A stretch of 15,838 nucleotides of DNA. Origin: CAYSDH01 sp964429805. GTDB lineage: Bacteria > Bacteroidota > Bacteroidia > Flavobacteriales_D > JABDKJ01. The notes under the pieces are model-generated. The model was not told where the DNA came from. It ran no database searches and saw only the letters and a list, made by a program, of their open reading frames with translations. The number at the start of each line of letters is the position of its first letter. Position 1 is the stretch's first letter. The stretch lies in NCBI GenBank assembly GCA_964429805.1, contig CAYSDH010000074.1, positions 1 through 15,838 of the forward strand. Direction: 5' to 3'. Shown piece after piece: positions 1-7,327 of this stretch. A program made the translations under genes and the position numbers.

Positions 1-80
1 AGCTACGTAGCATCGTTCAAAGTTATTTGAGGCATTCTGATTCCATCAATCCGCGCAGAGCACTTCTCCACGATCTCTGA
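1..80 (+). CDS. Possible C-terminal tail of an upstream gene (partial)
   Basis: From base 3 the plus strand is open for 25 codons to the left edge and closes with TGA at 78-80; the encoded tail ends RRALLHDL. The stretch is too short to recognise a family. The minus strand also has a short open stretch over the same bases, so coding is not proven. Immediately after, TGA overlaps an ATG (80-82) that opens only 14 codons before TAG at 122-124, which I do not consider a gene. Confidence 0.25.
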   Translation, partial: LRSIVQSYLRHSDSINPRRALLHDL

Positions 81-111
81 TGAAAACATTACTGGCTGAG
101 TCTTATTGGAT

Positions 112-119
112 TATCTTTG
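112..119 (+). promoter_or_regulatory. Candidate Bacteroidota -7 promoter element (TATCTTTG)
   Basis: TATCTTTG matches the Bacteroidota -7 consensus TAnnTTTG exactly. No good TTG-type -33 box lies about 19 bases upstream (only CTG at 92-94). The element ends 8 bases before the ATG at 128, so if used it would give a leaderless or nearly leaderless mRNA for the lipoprotein gene. The same octamer also occurs by chance inside the gene near 185-192, which lowers its weight. Confidence 0.35.
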
Positions 120-127
120 TGTAGTCA

Positions 128-901
128 ATGTTAAACTTTACTGCTTCACATATTAAAATCTGCCTGTTTGCCTTGTGCGCGGTGTATCTTTGCTCTTGCG
201 TGGCATACCTCCCTCCCTCGTCCATGCATATGGACATGAAGCCCACAGACCACCCTATTTATGAAGGTGAAGTCAAACATGAAGTAAGTGTCTCTGCCAC
301 TACTCTTAACTCTGTCTACAGTAATAGATCGACCCCCGAAGTCGAGCGCAGTAAAAACGGGTCAGTGGACCTTCACTATGCCATCGCGAAAGAACATGTC
401 TCAGCTTCAATAGGTGCTGGTTATTCTTTTGGCACTATGATTATGTCTAGAGATTACACAGCGCCACACAGCAATTTTATTGGTAGAAGTTCGCTGTCTT
501 ATGACAAGAGCTTTGGAAAATTTAGAGTCAATTTGCTTAAAGTACAGCTGGCAGGAAGTCAAGGATATGGTCAGTATCAAGACACACTCGCTGCGGCCAT
601 AGATTTTAGAGATGAGTATAATTATGTTTTTGAAGTTGGAGACATACTTTACTCAGTGGGATACGGTAGTCACGCCACGTCTCAACTTAATGAGAATCAC
701 GCCATCGACCTTGGTTTTTATCTCAACCACTCGACCGATTTGAAGAGAGATGGTTTTAGAGAAGACTTTTTTGTGTTGCAGTTGGGATATAAATTTAGAC
801 AGAATGTGAGCCTCAAACTGGGCACCATGACTGACGCAAGATTACTACCGCGAAGCAGGTCAGCCTATGCTTCAATCGGATATCACTACACGCTGAGATA
901 G
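128..901 (+). CDS. Predicted outer-membrane lipoprotein, function unknown
   Basis: The 257-residue product starts with a short positively charged and hydrophobic signal segment (residues 1-23) ending in LCSC, with Cys24 as the predicted lipidated residue. It is followed by AYLPP, the kind of start seen in a Bacteroidota lipoprotein family of unknown role. The rest alternates polar and hydrophobic residues with many Tyr, Phe and Gly, ending HYTLR, which suggests a beta-rich barrel or sandwich at the outer membrane. The ATG is fixed by an in-frame TAG two codons upstream (122-124), and no later Met keeps the signal peptide. The stop lies 9 bases before cysH, so the two genes are probably cotranscribed. 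No enzymatic motif is visible. The lipoprotein assignment is fairly secure; the function is unknown. Confidence 0.75.
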   Translation: MLNFTASHIKICLFALCAVYLCSCVAYLPPSSMHMDMKPTDHPIYEGEVKHEVSVSATTLNSVYSNRSTPEVERSKNGSVDLHYAIAKEHVSASIGAGYSFGTMIMSRDYTAPHSNFIGRSSLSYDKSFGKFRVNLLKVQLAGSQGYGQYQDTLAAAIDFRDEYNYVFEVGDILYSVGYGSHATSQLNENHAIDLGFYLNHSTDLKRDGFREDFFVLQLGYKFRQNVSLKLGTMTDARLLPRSRSAYASIGYHYTLR

Positions 902-910
902 CGCAGCTTC

Positions 911-1564
911 ATGACTACCGAAGAAATCAAAAAGCGAATAGAAACATACGCTGAGCGAGGATTGAGCATGTTTGTCACGTCCTCGTTTCAGTCGCACAGT
1001 ATTCCCCTGCTCCACATTATTTCAGAGATTGATAAGAGCATTCCAGTGATGTGCATCAATACGGGTTACTTGTTTCCAGAGACGCTTAAGTATAGAGATG
1101 AGATGGCCAACCGCTTTGGACTAAAAGTGATTGACGTGCGGTCATCTGTTCCAAAAAGTCATCAACGTGATGCGAAGGGAGATCTTTACTTTACTTCTGA
1201 TACTGACCGCTGTTGCTTCTTAAACAAAACTCAACCCATGGAGCCCATACTCAGGCAATATGATGTATGGATAAATGGCATCCGAGCAGATCAAAATTTG
1301 AATAGACGAAACATGAAGGTAGAGCAAGATGCTCCGCATAATTGCATGCGCTTTCACCCCATACTGGACTGGTCGTCAAAGATGATTTATGACTACAGAA
1401 TGACTCATGACCTTCCGGCACACCCTATGGAGGCTAAGGGCTATTTGAGCATTGGCTGTGAGCCGTGCACATCTACATTTGACCGTGAGTCAGAGCGCGC
1501 CAATAGATGGTTTGGACAGAGTAAAACTGAATGCGGACTGCATACTGATCTTGTAAAAAAATGA
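911..1564 (+). CDS. cysH: CysH-family adenylyl-sulfate (APS) reductase, [4Fe-4S] type
   Basis: The 217-residue cytoplasmic enzyme is expected to reduce APS to sulfite and AMP using thioredoxin. Visible features are a modified P-loop near residues 21-35 (FVTSSFQSHSIPLLH), a CC pair at 101-102, CEPC at 183-186, and the catalytic ECGLH motif with Cys208 near the C terminus. The CC...CxxC set is the [4Fe-4S] cluster signature that separates APS reductases from PAPS reductases, so APS is the likelier substrate. Length is slightly short for the family but all key residues are present. It sits 9 bases after a lipoprotein gene and its TGA overlaps the next ATG (ATGA), implying translational coupling to an SDR enzyme. 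No ATP sulfurylase or sulfite reductase gene is in the window, so its place in ordinary assimilation is not supported by context. Confidence 0.88.
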   Translation: MTTEEIKKRIETYAERGLSMFVTSSFQSHSIPLLHIISEIDKSIPVMCINTGYLFPETLKYRDEMANRFGLKVIDVRSSVPKSHQRDAKGDLYFTSDTDRCCFLNKTQPMEPILRQYDVWINGIRADQNLNRRNMKVEQDAPHNCMRFHPILDWSSKMIYDYRMTHDLPAHPMEAKGYLSIGCEPCTSTFDRESERANRWFGQSKTECGLHTDLVKK

Positions 1565-2484
1565 AAGTACTTGTCACCGGTGGAGCTGGATATATAGGCA
1601 CAGAGACTGTAAGAGTTATCAATGAGATGCACCCAGAAGCCGAGATTGTAATCTATGATAACCTGAGTCGTGGAAACTATAACCTATTTATAGGCCGTCA
1701 AAAACTGGGTGATAAAGTCAGTCTAGTTGAAGCCGACCTCTTGGACAGTCGCACGTTAAGGAAAAGTCTAGACGGAGCAGAAGTGGTCATACACTTAGCG
1801 GCTAAAGTAACCACGCCATTTGCTGATCAAAATCCCCATCTTTTTGAGCAGGTCAATCACTGGGGAACAGCTGAGTTAATCTATGCAATAGAAGAATCTC
1901 CATCGGTCAAAAAGCTCATACATGTGAGTAGTGGCTCAGTATATGGCTCTTCGTCAGAAGAGATGGCAGTGAGTGCACAACTCAATCCGCGTACTTTTTA
2001 TGGCATCTCTAAAATGAGGGCTGAAGAGCATGTGCAGCGCTTGATGGACGGTGGCTTGTCAAGTTATATACTTCGCTGCGGCAATGTTTATGGATACAGC
2101 AAAAGCATGCGCTTTGACTCAGTGATTAATAAGTTTTTGTTTGAGGCGAATTACAAAAGAAGAATTGCCATCAACGGCAGCGGAGAACAGCACCGTTCAT
2201 TTGCGCATATAGACCGAGTGAGTATAGTCATTGCCTCATTGGTAAGCTCAACGTTAAAGCCTGGGGTATTTAATCTGCTGGACAAAACCTTGAGTATAAA
2301 CAGCGTGGCAGATGCCCTAAAAAACATCTATCCTGATTTGGACTTGATCTATGTCAATCAGATGCTGAAACTGCGGGAGTTAAAAATGACGATGAGTCCT
2401 GAGCTAAACAACTTAGCCTCTTCAATCAAAGACAGTTCACTCGAAGAAGAACTAAACACCTTTTCTGTAGACCTTACTTTTTAG
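1561..2484 (+). CDS. Extended SDR NAD(P)-dependent sugar-nucleotide epimerase/dehydratase
   Basis: The 307-residue protein has a Rossmann fold at its N terminus with the GGAGYIG glycine motif (residues 7-13), an acidic residue after the second strand (YDN, Asp33) that favours NAD(H), and HLAA at 78-81. It also has an active-site Ser in HVSSGSVYG (about Ser124) and the catalytic YxxxK as YGISK (Tyr147, Lys151). This is the layout of GalE-like epimerases and NDP-sugar dehydratases, but the substrate-binding C-terminal half does not point to one sugar. Its ATG overlaps the cysH stop by 4 bases, so the two are probably made together. A link between sulfite and a sugar nucleotide, as in UDP-sulfoquinovose synthesis, is conceivable but unproven; the protein is shorter than plant and cyanobacterial SQD1. 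The 3' end overlaps the converging nuclease gene by 11 bases. Confidence 0.85.
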   Translation: MKVLVTGGAGYIGTETVRVINEMHPEAEIVIYDNLSRGNYNLFIGRQKLGDKVSLVEADLLDSRTLRKSLDGAEVVIHLAAKVTTPFADQNPHLFEQVNHWGTAELIYAIEESPSVKKLIHVSSGSVYGSSSEEMAVSAQLNPRTFYGISKMRAEEHVQRLMDGGLSSYILRCGNVYGYSKSMRFDSVINKFLFEANYKRRIAINGSGEQHRSFAHIDRVSIVIASLVSSTLKPGVFNLLDKTLSINSVADALKNIYPDLDLIYVNQMLKLRELKMTMSPELNNLASSIKDSSLEEELNTFSVDLTF

Positions 2485-3715
2485 TCGGCACAAATTCTTT
2501 GACTTGTTCTTGCCTGACAATGTTCATGGCTGGCAGGCTAAACATCTCTGTGACTTTGCTATTAAAGCACACTTTCTCATTCATCAAGTAGTCTTTATGC
2601 ACACTGTCAAAGTGGATGAAGTCTTTCTTTCTGATATAGACTGAAAAGACAGTGTTGGGAAACTTCTTGTCCACATTAATCCAGTAATTGCCAGAACCGC
2701 TAAAGCGTGTGCTCACAACAGTACCGCACACATTTACTTTCTTTTGAGAGCCCATCCAGCGTTTGGCTTGAGAGGTGTTGATGTGCCCTTGACTCAGACT
2801 TGGCGCATAGATAGGCTCTACTCCTTCTCGAGTACTTTCTGGAAACCAGACTGAAATGTCAAACTCGCTTTCAACTGTGATGTTGTCATTGTCAAAGTCA
2901 GAAAAGAAATCAAGCCCCGATATCTCTTCAGCACGGTCTATACTGACAGCAAATTCGGCAATGTCAGCATCAGATTTTCTGTTAGGCATGACAAAGGCTA
3001 CGCCCCTTTTGTGCTTGATGTCTAAGGCTACTTTAATGTAACGACTTGGCACAGGTAGTTTGTTTTTTCCGCGCTCTACCACTTTGGCGTCTTCCTCTAT
3101 AAATGGGAGTGTAACGATATATAGCGGCACATCATTTCGCCACACATATCCTCTCAGTATGCCTTCCATTTCTGCCCAATCTTCACGATTAAAATCGGGG
3201 TTTTGAGGACTCATGTTGGAATAAAAATAACTCTCAGAAAGCGCTATTCTGCTCCAAGCAAAGTCTGCCGATGGCGCTAAGTGGCCACGGTCATATCCAA
3301 AGCCGTCATAGACATAGGAGCTGTCTTTTTGAAGCGTTTTCAAGAAGTAGTCCGCTTCTATAGCGTCATTATCAACTAGTGGATCGTCTCTAAAATCATT
3401 GGTACGTCCTACCCTGCCATCGCGTATTTCTGGCGATATGATGTGGCTCACCCAGTTGGCCTGTCTTGTCTCATTGTTAAATGAAAGAATCATTCCAGCA
3501 TGTCTCACTGGCTCTCCTTCTGGCAAGCCAACAGACTCTAGATCGGTCATGAGCATCTGTAGCTTGATACGCTCGGCCTTTTCTCGCAGCTGATAGAGTT
3601 CTTGAAGGCTCTTCTCTATGTTGGCTTCAACCTTAATCAGTTCTTGCTTCACAACCTGAGCACGAGTCTGACTAGCAAAGAGAAACAGGAGCGATATGAT
3701 GCATAATACTCTCAT
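2474..3715 (-). CDS. Secreted DNA/RNA non-specific endonuclease with C-terminal OB-like domain
   Basis: The 413-residue protein belongs to the NucA/EndoG beta-beta-alpha-metal nuclease family, which cleaves DNA and RNA with a divalent metal. A signal peptide (residues 1 to about 20, ending in TRAQ) predicts export. A charged helical stretch at about 22-57 looks like a coiled coil. The catalytic motif is DRGHLAP at 142-148 with general-base His145, followed by SNMSPQNPDFN at 167-177, which supplies the metal-binding Asn, and WAEME. After the nuclease core (about 70-295), residues 318-405 form a separate beta-rich segment with CGTVVSTRFSGSGNYWINVD, resembling an OB-fold nucleic-acid-binding domain. 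I chose the ATG at 3715, which shares one base with the terC stop (TGATG); a TTG one codon earlier is possible. Likely a scavenging or matrix-degrading nuclease. Confidence 0.87.
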   Translation of the reverse strand: MRVLCIISLLFLFASQTRAQVVKQELIKVEANIEKSLQELYQLREKAERIKLQMLMTDLESVGLPEGEPVRHAGMILSFNNETRQANWVSHIISPEIRDGRVGRTNDFRDDPLVDNDAIEADYFLKTLQKDSSYVYDGFGYDRGHLAPSADFAWSRIALSESYFYSNMSPQNPDFNREDWAEMEGILRGYVWRNDVPLYIVTLPFIEEDAKVVERGKNKLPVPSRYIKVALDIKHKRGVAFVMPNRKSDADIAEFAVSIDRAEEISGLDFFSDFDNDNITVESEFDISVWFPESTREGVEPIYAPSLSQGHINTSQAKRWMGSQKKVNVCGTVVSTRFSGSGNYWINVDKKFPNTVFSVYIRKKDFIHFDSVHKDYLMNEKVCFNSKVTEMFSLPAMNIVRQEQVKEFVPTKK

Positions 3716-4503
3716 CAAGTGCTTTGTGGTGATTCGTTCTTTCTCATTTTCATATTGAGCACTTCAACCAGCAGTGAGAAGGCGATGGCGAAGTACAAGT
3801 ATCCTTTAGGTACCGTGCCTACGGACTGATTTAAGACCTCTCCATGAGCCAAGTGCATACCCTCTGCGATCAGCATAAATCCTATCAAGATTAAGAATGA
3901 CAGTCCAAGCATTTGCATGGTTGGGTGCTTCTGAACAAATTTTCCCACCGGATTGGCAAAAAGCATCATGATAATTACTGAAAGTACCACAGCCACAATC
4001 ATGAGTATAAGCGCACCTTCCATGCCATTTGTCATACCCACAGCTGTTAATATGGAGTCAAATGAAAAGACGATGTTAATCAAGGTAATCTGAAAAATAA
4101 CGGCATTAAATCCTTTGCCTTTACTTCCCTCCTCTAGATTATGATGACCATCTCCTTCTACCTTGTCATGTATCTCTCGGGTACTTTTATAGAGCAAGAA
4201 AAGGCCTCCAGCTATGAGGATAAGGCTCTGTCCAGAAAAGCCTGCTTTAAACCAACCCCAGTCAAATGTCATACTTGGCAAGGGTTCATTCATGGCGATG
4301 ATGTAGGAGATGCCAAACAGCAATACAATCCTAAGCGCCATGGCTAAAACCAAACCGATGTTAGTCGCTTTCTTTTGCTGTTCTTCTGGTAGTTTGCTTG
4401 AGGCGATTGAAATGAAGATGATATTATCAATCCCTAAAACTATTTCAAGAAATACGAGAGTCAATAAGGCGACCCACGTGTCTGGTTGCAGGAATATTTC
4501 CAT
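3715..4503 (-). CDS. TerC-family integral membrane protein
   Basis: The 262-residue protein has about seven hydrophobic segments (roughly 11-33, 46-70, 89-105, 131-152, 160-183, 197-217, 233-250). The two related family signatures are present: FLEIVLGIDNIIF near residues 18-30 (Glu20, Asp26) and INIVFSFDSILTAVGM near 142-157 (Asp149). TerC/Alx proteins are linked to tellurite resistance and, in characterised members, to manganese export and metal supply at the Sec translocon. No ter cluster partners (TerB, TerD, TerZ) are nearby, so general metal homeostasis is more likely than tellurite resistance. A polar loop rich in His, Glu and Lys at about 110-130 lies between two membrane segments. The gene is the first of a two-gene unit with the downstream nuclease, with a candidate promoter at 4529-4536 and an A-rich 5' leader. 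Confidence 0.9.
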   Translation of the reverse strand: MEIFLQPDTWVALLTLVFLEIVLGIDNIIFISIASSKLPEEQQKKATNIGLVLAMALRIVLLFGISYIIAMNEPLPSMTFDWGWFKAGFSGQSLILIAGGLFLLYKSTREIHDKVEGDGHHNLEEGSKGKGFNAVIFQITLINIVFSFDSILTAVGMTNGMEGALILMIVAVVLSVIIMMLFANPVGKFVQKHPTMQMLGLSFLILIGFMLIAEGMHLAHGEVLNQSVGTVPKGYLYFAIAFSLLVEVLNMKMRKNESPQST

Positions 4504-4528
4504 GAGCTGTTTTTTTGTTTTTGCTGGG

Positions 4529-4536
4529 CAAATCTA
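4529..4536 (-). promoter_or_regulatory. Candidate -7 promoter element for terC (TAGATTTG)
   Basis: On the minus strand TAGATTTG matches the Bacteroidota -7 consensus TAnnTTTG and lies 25 bases before the terC ATG at 4503. The implied leader of about 20 bases is strongly A-rich, which is common before starts in this phylum where Shine-Dalgarno sites are weak. A clear -33 TTG at the usual distance is not seen. Confidence 0.42.
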
Positions 4537-4558
4537 GCGATTCAAGGCTTTTGACGAT

Positions 4559-4588
4559 TCACTGAGGAAGCGAACTTATGAGCAGTGA
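4559..4588. repeat. Short inverted repeat in the terC/surface-protein divergent region
   Basis: TCACTG at 4559-4564 and CAGTGA at 4583-4588 are perfect inverted arms of 6 bases separated by 18 bases. The site sits between the two divergent promoters and could be an operator or a weak hairpin. Arms this short can arise by chance. Confidence 0.2.
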
Positions 4589-4632
4589 GCACCATTGGTC
4601 GGGCGAAATTTGAATTTTGTCGCTAATAATCA

Positions 4633-4661
4633 TTTGTTGACCTAAAAATTGTGTATCTTCA
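4633..4661 (+). promoter_or_regulatory. Candidate promoter for the PKD surface-protein gene
   Basis: TTTG at 4633-4636 and TATCTTCA at 4654-4661 resemble the Bacteroidota -33 TTTG and -7 TAnnTTTG boxes, with a 17-base gap that is a little short. The -7 box mismatches at its last two bases. A start a few bases downstream would leave a short leader of roughly 15-20 bases before the ATG at 4685. Confidence 0.35.
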
Positions 4662-4684
4662 TCTTAGAACCGAACTCCAATCTG

Positions 4685-7327
4685 ATGATTCACCGAATAA
4701 CACTATTACTCTTCGTTCTGCTAGGCAGTTTCTCCCTTTTAGGTCAGGAAATATGCACCAACTCGATTGATGATGATGGAGATGGACTAATAGACTTGCT
4801 CGATCCTGACTGCGATTGTTCTGGCATATTGACCGGTCAAGTGCAGTCTTTTATCCCTAACCCCTCTTTTGAAGACATGACGTGCTGCCCCAACAGTTAT
4901 TCTGACCTTGGCTGTGCAGAAACATGGGTGCAGGCTTCTGCAGCAACGAGTGACTATTTCCATCATTGTGACTTTATGCCGGGTGTAATTCCTCAGCCTC
5001 TACCAGAAGGAGATGCCTGCGTGGGTGCGTTTTTCGTAGAGTCTTGGAAAGAGTATGTTGGTGCCTGCCTTAACACCACCTTTGAGGCATCAGAAAGTTA
5101 TCTTCTGAATTTTAAAATATCCTCTGCTATACTGACTGGAACCTTTGATTACGTCAGTGATAATAATCTGGGCACTGTCGAAATCACTGTGTACGGATCG
5201 CCAGATTGTAATAGCCTACCATTTGGTGGAGATGATTGTCCGCTTAATTCGCCTGGTGGTGCTGATTGGTATGTGTTAGGCACCTATGATTATAATCCTA
5301 CGTACACCTGGGAAGAGATTTCGATAGAGCTCAATGCTCCGGTGGACATCAATTCTGTAGTAATTGGTGCACCGTGTGACTTACCAGCTAATTATCCTCA
5401 AACGACCAACGGAGGCCCGTACCCGTATTTCTGGTATGACGAGTTGATTTTAAATGAAGCAGGCGCTTTTAACGCGACAGTTTCAGATACATACTTCAAA
5501 GCCAATGACTCAGGTAACATGGTTGAGTTGGATAATTCTGTACTTTCTTCGAATCCTGCCTATCAGCAATTCTGTTTTGATGAGATGGAATTAGGAGCCT
5601 CGCCCGGAGGAGTTGGAGGCACTTACCAGTGGTTTCTGGACGGCATTGCCATTCCTGGAGAAAACGACACGGTGTTCAGCTCAGTGTTTGAAGAGTATGA
5701 ATCAGGTATCTACACTTTTGGTGTCTTTTTAAATGAAGACACCTGTGAAGTGACCTCTATCGAAGTTGTTGACCCGCTCTATCCTACCGCCAGCATGATG
5801 GCCGAAGATGTGTGTACTCCCGGTGTTGGTGATTTGACAGCCTTACCTGACGGAGTAACAGAACTTATAGATTGGGATTGGGTCATCAACCAAGAGGCGG
5901 TCAATGGAAATGGCTTTATCAGTTACACGTATAACAACAATACGGAGTATGACGTGAAACTCATCGTTCATGCGGAAAACTATTGCACTGACACAGTGAC
6001 GAGCAATTTGCTCTGGCCGACTTTTCCTGAAGTAGATTTTGGGCTAACCGAAGTCTGTGAAAACTTCGCTACAGAATTTACCGACTTCACCGTCAATCCT
6101 GACGGGTCGGCATATAGTCTCGCATGGACATTTCCAGGTGCTATAATTGGCTCAAGTGTGGCCGACAACCCAGTGAATAGTTATGCGAATTTTGGTCAGT
6201 ATCCTGTGACGTTGACCGTAGAGTCTACAGAAGGTTGTCTGAAGTCGAAGGAAGACAGCATTCTGATTCACCCTACTCCGCAGGCTTTGTTTTCTGTAGA
6301 CCCTTTGTGCTTTGACAGTCCTGTAGAGGTCTTTGAAGACATGTCTACGTTAGTATTTGGAAACATTGCGGAGACCGTTTGGAGTTTTGGAGATGGTGGG
6401 ACTTCGACTGAAAGCGAGCCTCTCTATGAATATGTAAACCCAGGTACCTACAACGTGAATCTTCATGTGACTTCAGACATAGGTTGCACAGACTCGATTA
6501 CACTGGTTCAAATCGTATCAGAAGTAGTCGCCTCATTTGACTATAGTGACCCAAGCGGGTGCCACCCTATTGTGGTTGATTTTGAGTCGACTTCGACTTC
6601 TTCTGATGGTGACTTGGTGGCTTATGATTGGGACTTTAATAATGGTGATGCTGCCGTTACAGACTTTGAGCAACCAGAGTTTACCAATTTTGAGCACGAA
6701 GACAATGCCTATTATGATGTGGTCCTGACTGTAGAAGATGAGTACGGATGTACGGATTCTATTCATGCCAATCAACTCATTGAAGTTTGGCCGCTTCCTA
6801 AGGCACAGTTTGAGACGGAGCTAGACTTTAGTAATCCTGTTTACCCGCTTGCCACGTTTACCAATACCTCCATCGGTGCAGAAAAGTATGACTGGGAGTT
6901 TGGTGATGGAGAAACGGCCGATACCGAGCACACCTATCATTACTTTGTAGAGAATGAGCAGTACTTGGTTAAAATGACTGCTACATCAAGCTATGCCTGT
7001 CAAGACACAGCGCTCAAATTTTTAAACATTCCGGCATTAAACTACATCTATGTGCCAACTGGATTTACACCAAATGGTGATGGTGCCAACGAGTACTTTG
7101 AGCCGATAGTGACTGGGCCAGTGGCTGATTACTCTTTAGAGATTGTTGACAGATGGGGCTCACCGGTGTTTTCGTCATCTGAACGAGGCGAGCGCTGGAA
7201 TGGTAGTTACTTCAACGAGCAGAACTACTACGTGCCTGACGGCATCTACGTATACAGATTAGTCGTGCGCTTTGAAAAAGAGTCAGAGGATATTCTCAAT
7301 GAAGGCTTTGTGACTATTTTGAGGTAA
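4685..7327 (+). CDS. Large secreted multi-PKD surface protein with type B T9SS C-terminal domain
   Basis: The 880-residue product starts with a signal peptide (MIHRITLLL... to LLGQ, residues 1 to about 21). The ATG at 4685 is preferred over an upstream in-frame TTG at 4649 because it places that signal at the N terminus. Next come an Asp-rich DDDGDGLIDLLDPDC motif, of a kind that often binds calcium, and a Cys-containing beta-rich region (about 45-280) beginning PNPSFED that resembles carbohydrate-binding folds. About five PKD-like modules follow, near 366-447, 448-529, 530-614, 615-703 and 704-783, with WSFGDGG, YDWDFNNGD and YDWEFGDGE cores. Residues 786-880 (FTPNGDGANEYF, VDRWGSPVF, DGIYVYRLVV) are the gliding-motility-associated type B sorting domain, so secretion by T9SS is predicted. 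It is probably an adhesin or glycan-binding protein; no catalytic domain was recognised. Confidence 0.87.
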   Translation: MIHRITLLLFVLLGSFSLLGQEICTNSIDDDGDGLIDLLDPDCDCSGILTGQVQSFIPNPSFEDMTCCPNSYSDLGCAETWVQASAATSDYFHHCDFMPGVIPQPLPEGDACVGAFFVESWKEYVGACLNTTFEASESYLLNFKISSAILTGTFDYVSDNNLGTVEITVYGSPDCNSLPFGGDDCPLNSPGGADWYVLGTYDYNPTYTWEEISIELNAPVDINSVVIGAPCDLPANYPQTTNGGPYPYFWYDELILNEAGAFNATVSDTYFKANDSGNMVELDNSVLSSNPAYQQFCFDEMELGASPGGVGGTYQWFLDGIAIPGENDTVFSSVFEEYESGIYTFGVFLNEDTCEVTSIEVVDPLYPTASMMAEDVCTPGVGDLTALPDGVTELIDWDWVINQEAVNGNGFISYTYNNNTEYDVKLIVHAENYCTDTVTSNLLWPTFPEVDFGLTEVCENFATEFTDFTVNPDGSAYSLAWTFPGAIIGSSVADNPVNSYANFGQYPVTLTVESTEGCLKSKEDSILIHPTPQALFSVDPLCFDSPVEVFEDMSTLVFGNIAETVWSFGDGGTSTESEPLYEYVNPGTYNVNLHVTSDIGCTDSITLVQIVSEVVASFDYSDPSGCHPIVVDFESTSTSSDGDLVAYDWDFNNGDAAVTDFEQPEFTNFEHEDNAYYDVVLTVEDEYGCTDSIHANQLIEVWPLPKAQFETELDFSNPVYPLATFTNTSIGAEKYDWEFGDGETADTEHTYHYFVENEQYLVKMTATSSYACQDTALKFLNIPALNYIYVPTGFTPNGDGANEYFEPIVTGPVADYSLEIVDRWGSPVFSSSERGERWNGSYFNEQNYYVPDGIYVYRLVVRFEKESEDILNEGFVTILR

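Noticed and set aside
911..1564. DndC-like DNA phosphorothioation enzyme
   Set aside because: The protein has the short APS reductase layout with the catalytic ECGLH tail, and no dnd genes or cysteine desulfurase are nearby.
3716..3718. TTG start for the nuclease one codon before the ATG
   Set aside because: The ATG at 3715 forms a standard TGATG junction with the terC stop; the TTG adds only one residue.
3715..4503. Tellurite-resistance ter cluster
   Set aside because: Only TerC is present; none of the other ter genes is seen in the flanks.
4310..4537. Open frame antisense to terC (75 codons)
   Set aside because: It is a shadow of the well-supported TerC gene with no family features.
4649..4684. 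Upstream TTG start adding 12 residues to the PKD surface protein
   Set aside because: It would put polar residues before a good signal peptide and would overlap the candidate -7 box; the ATG at 4685 begins the signal directly.
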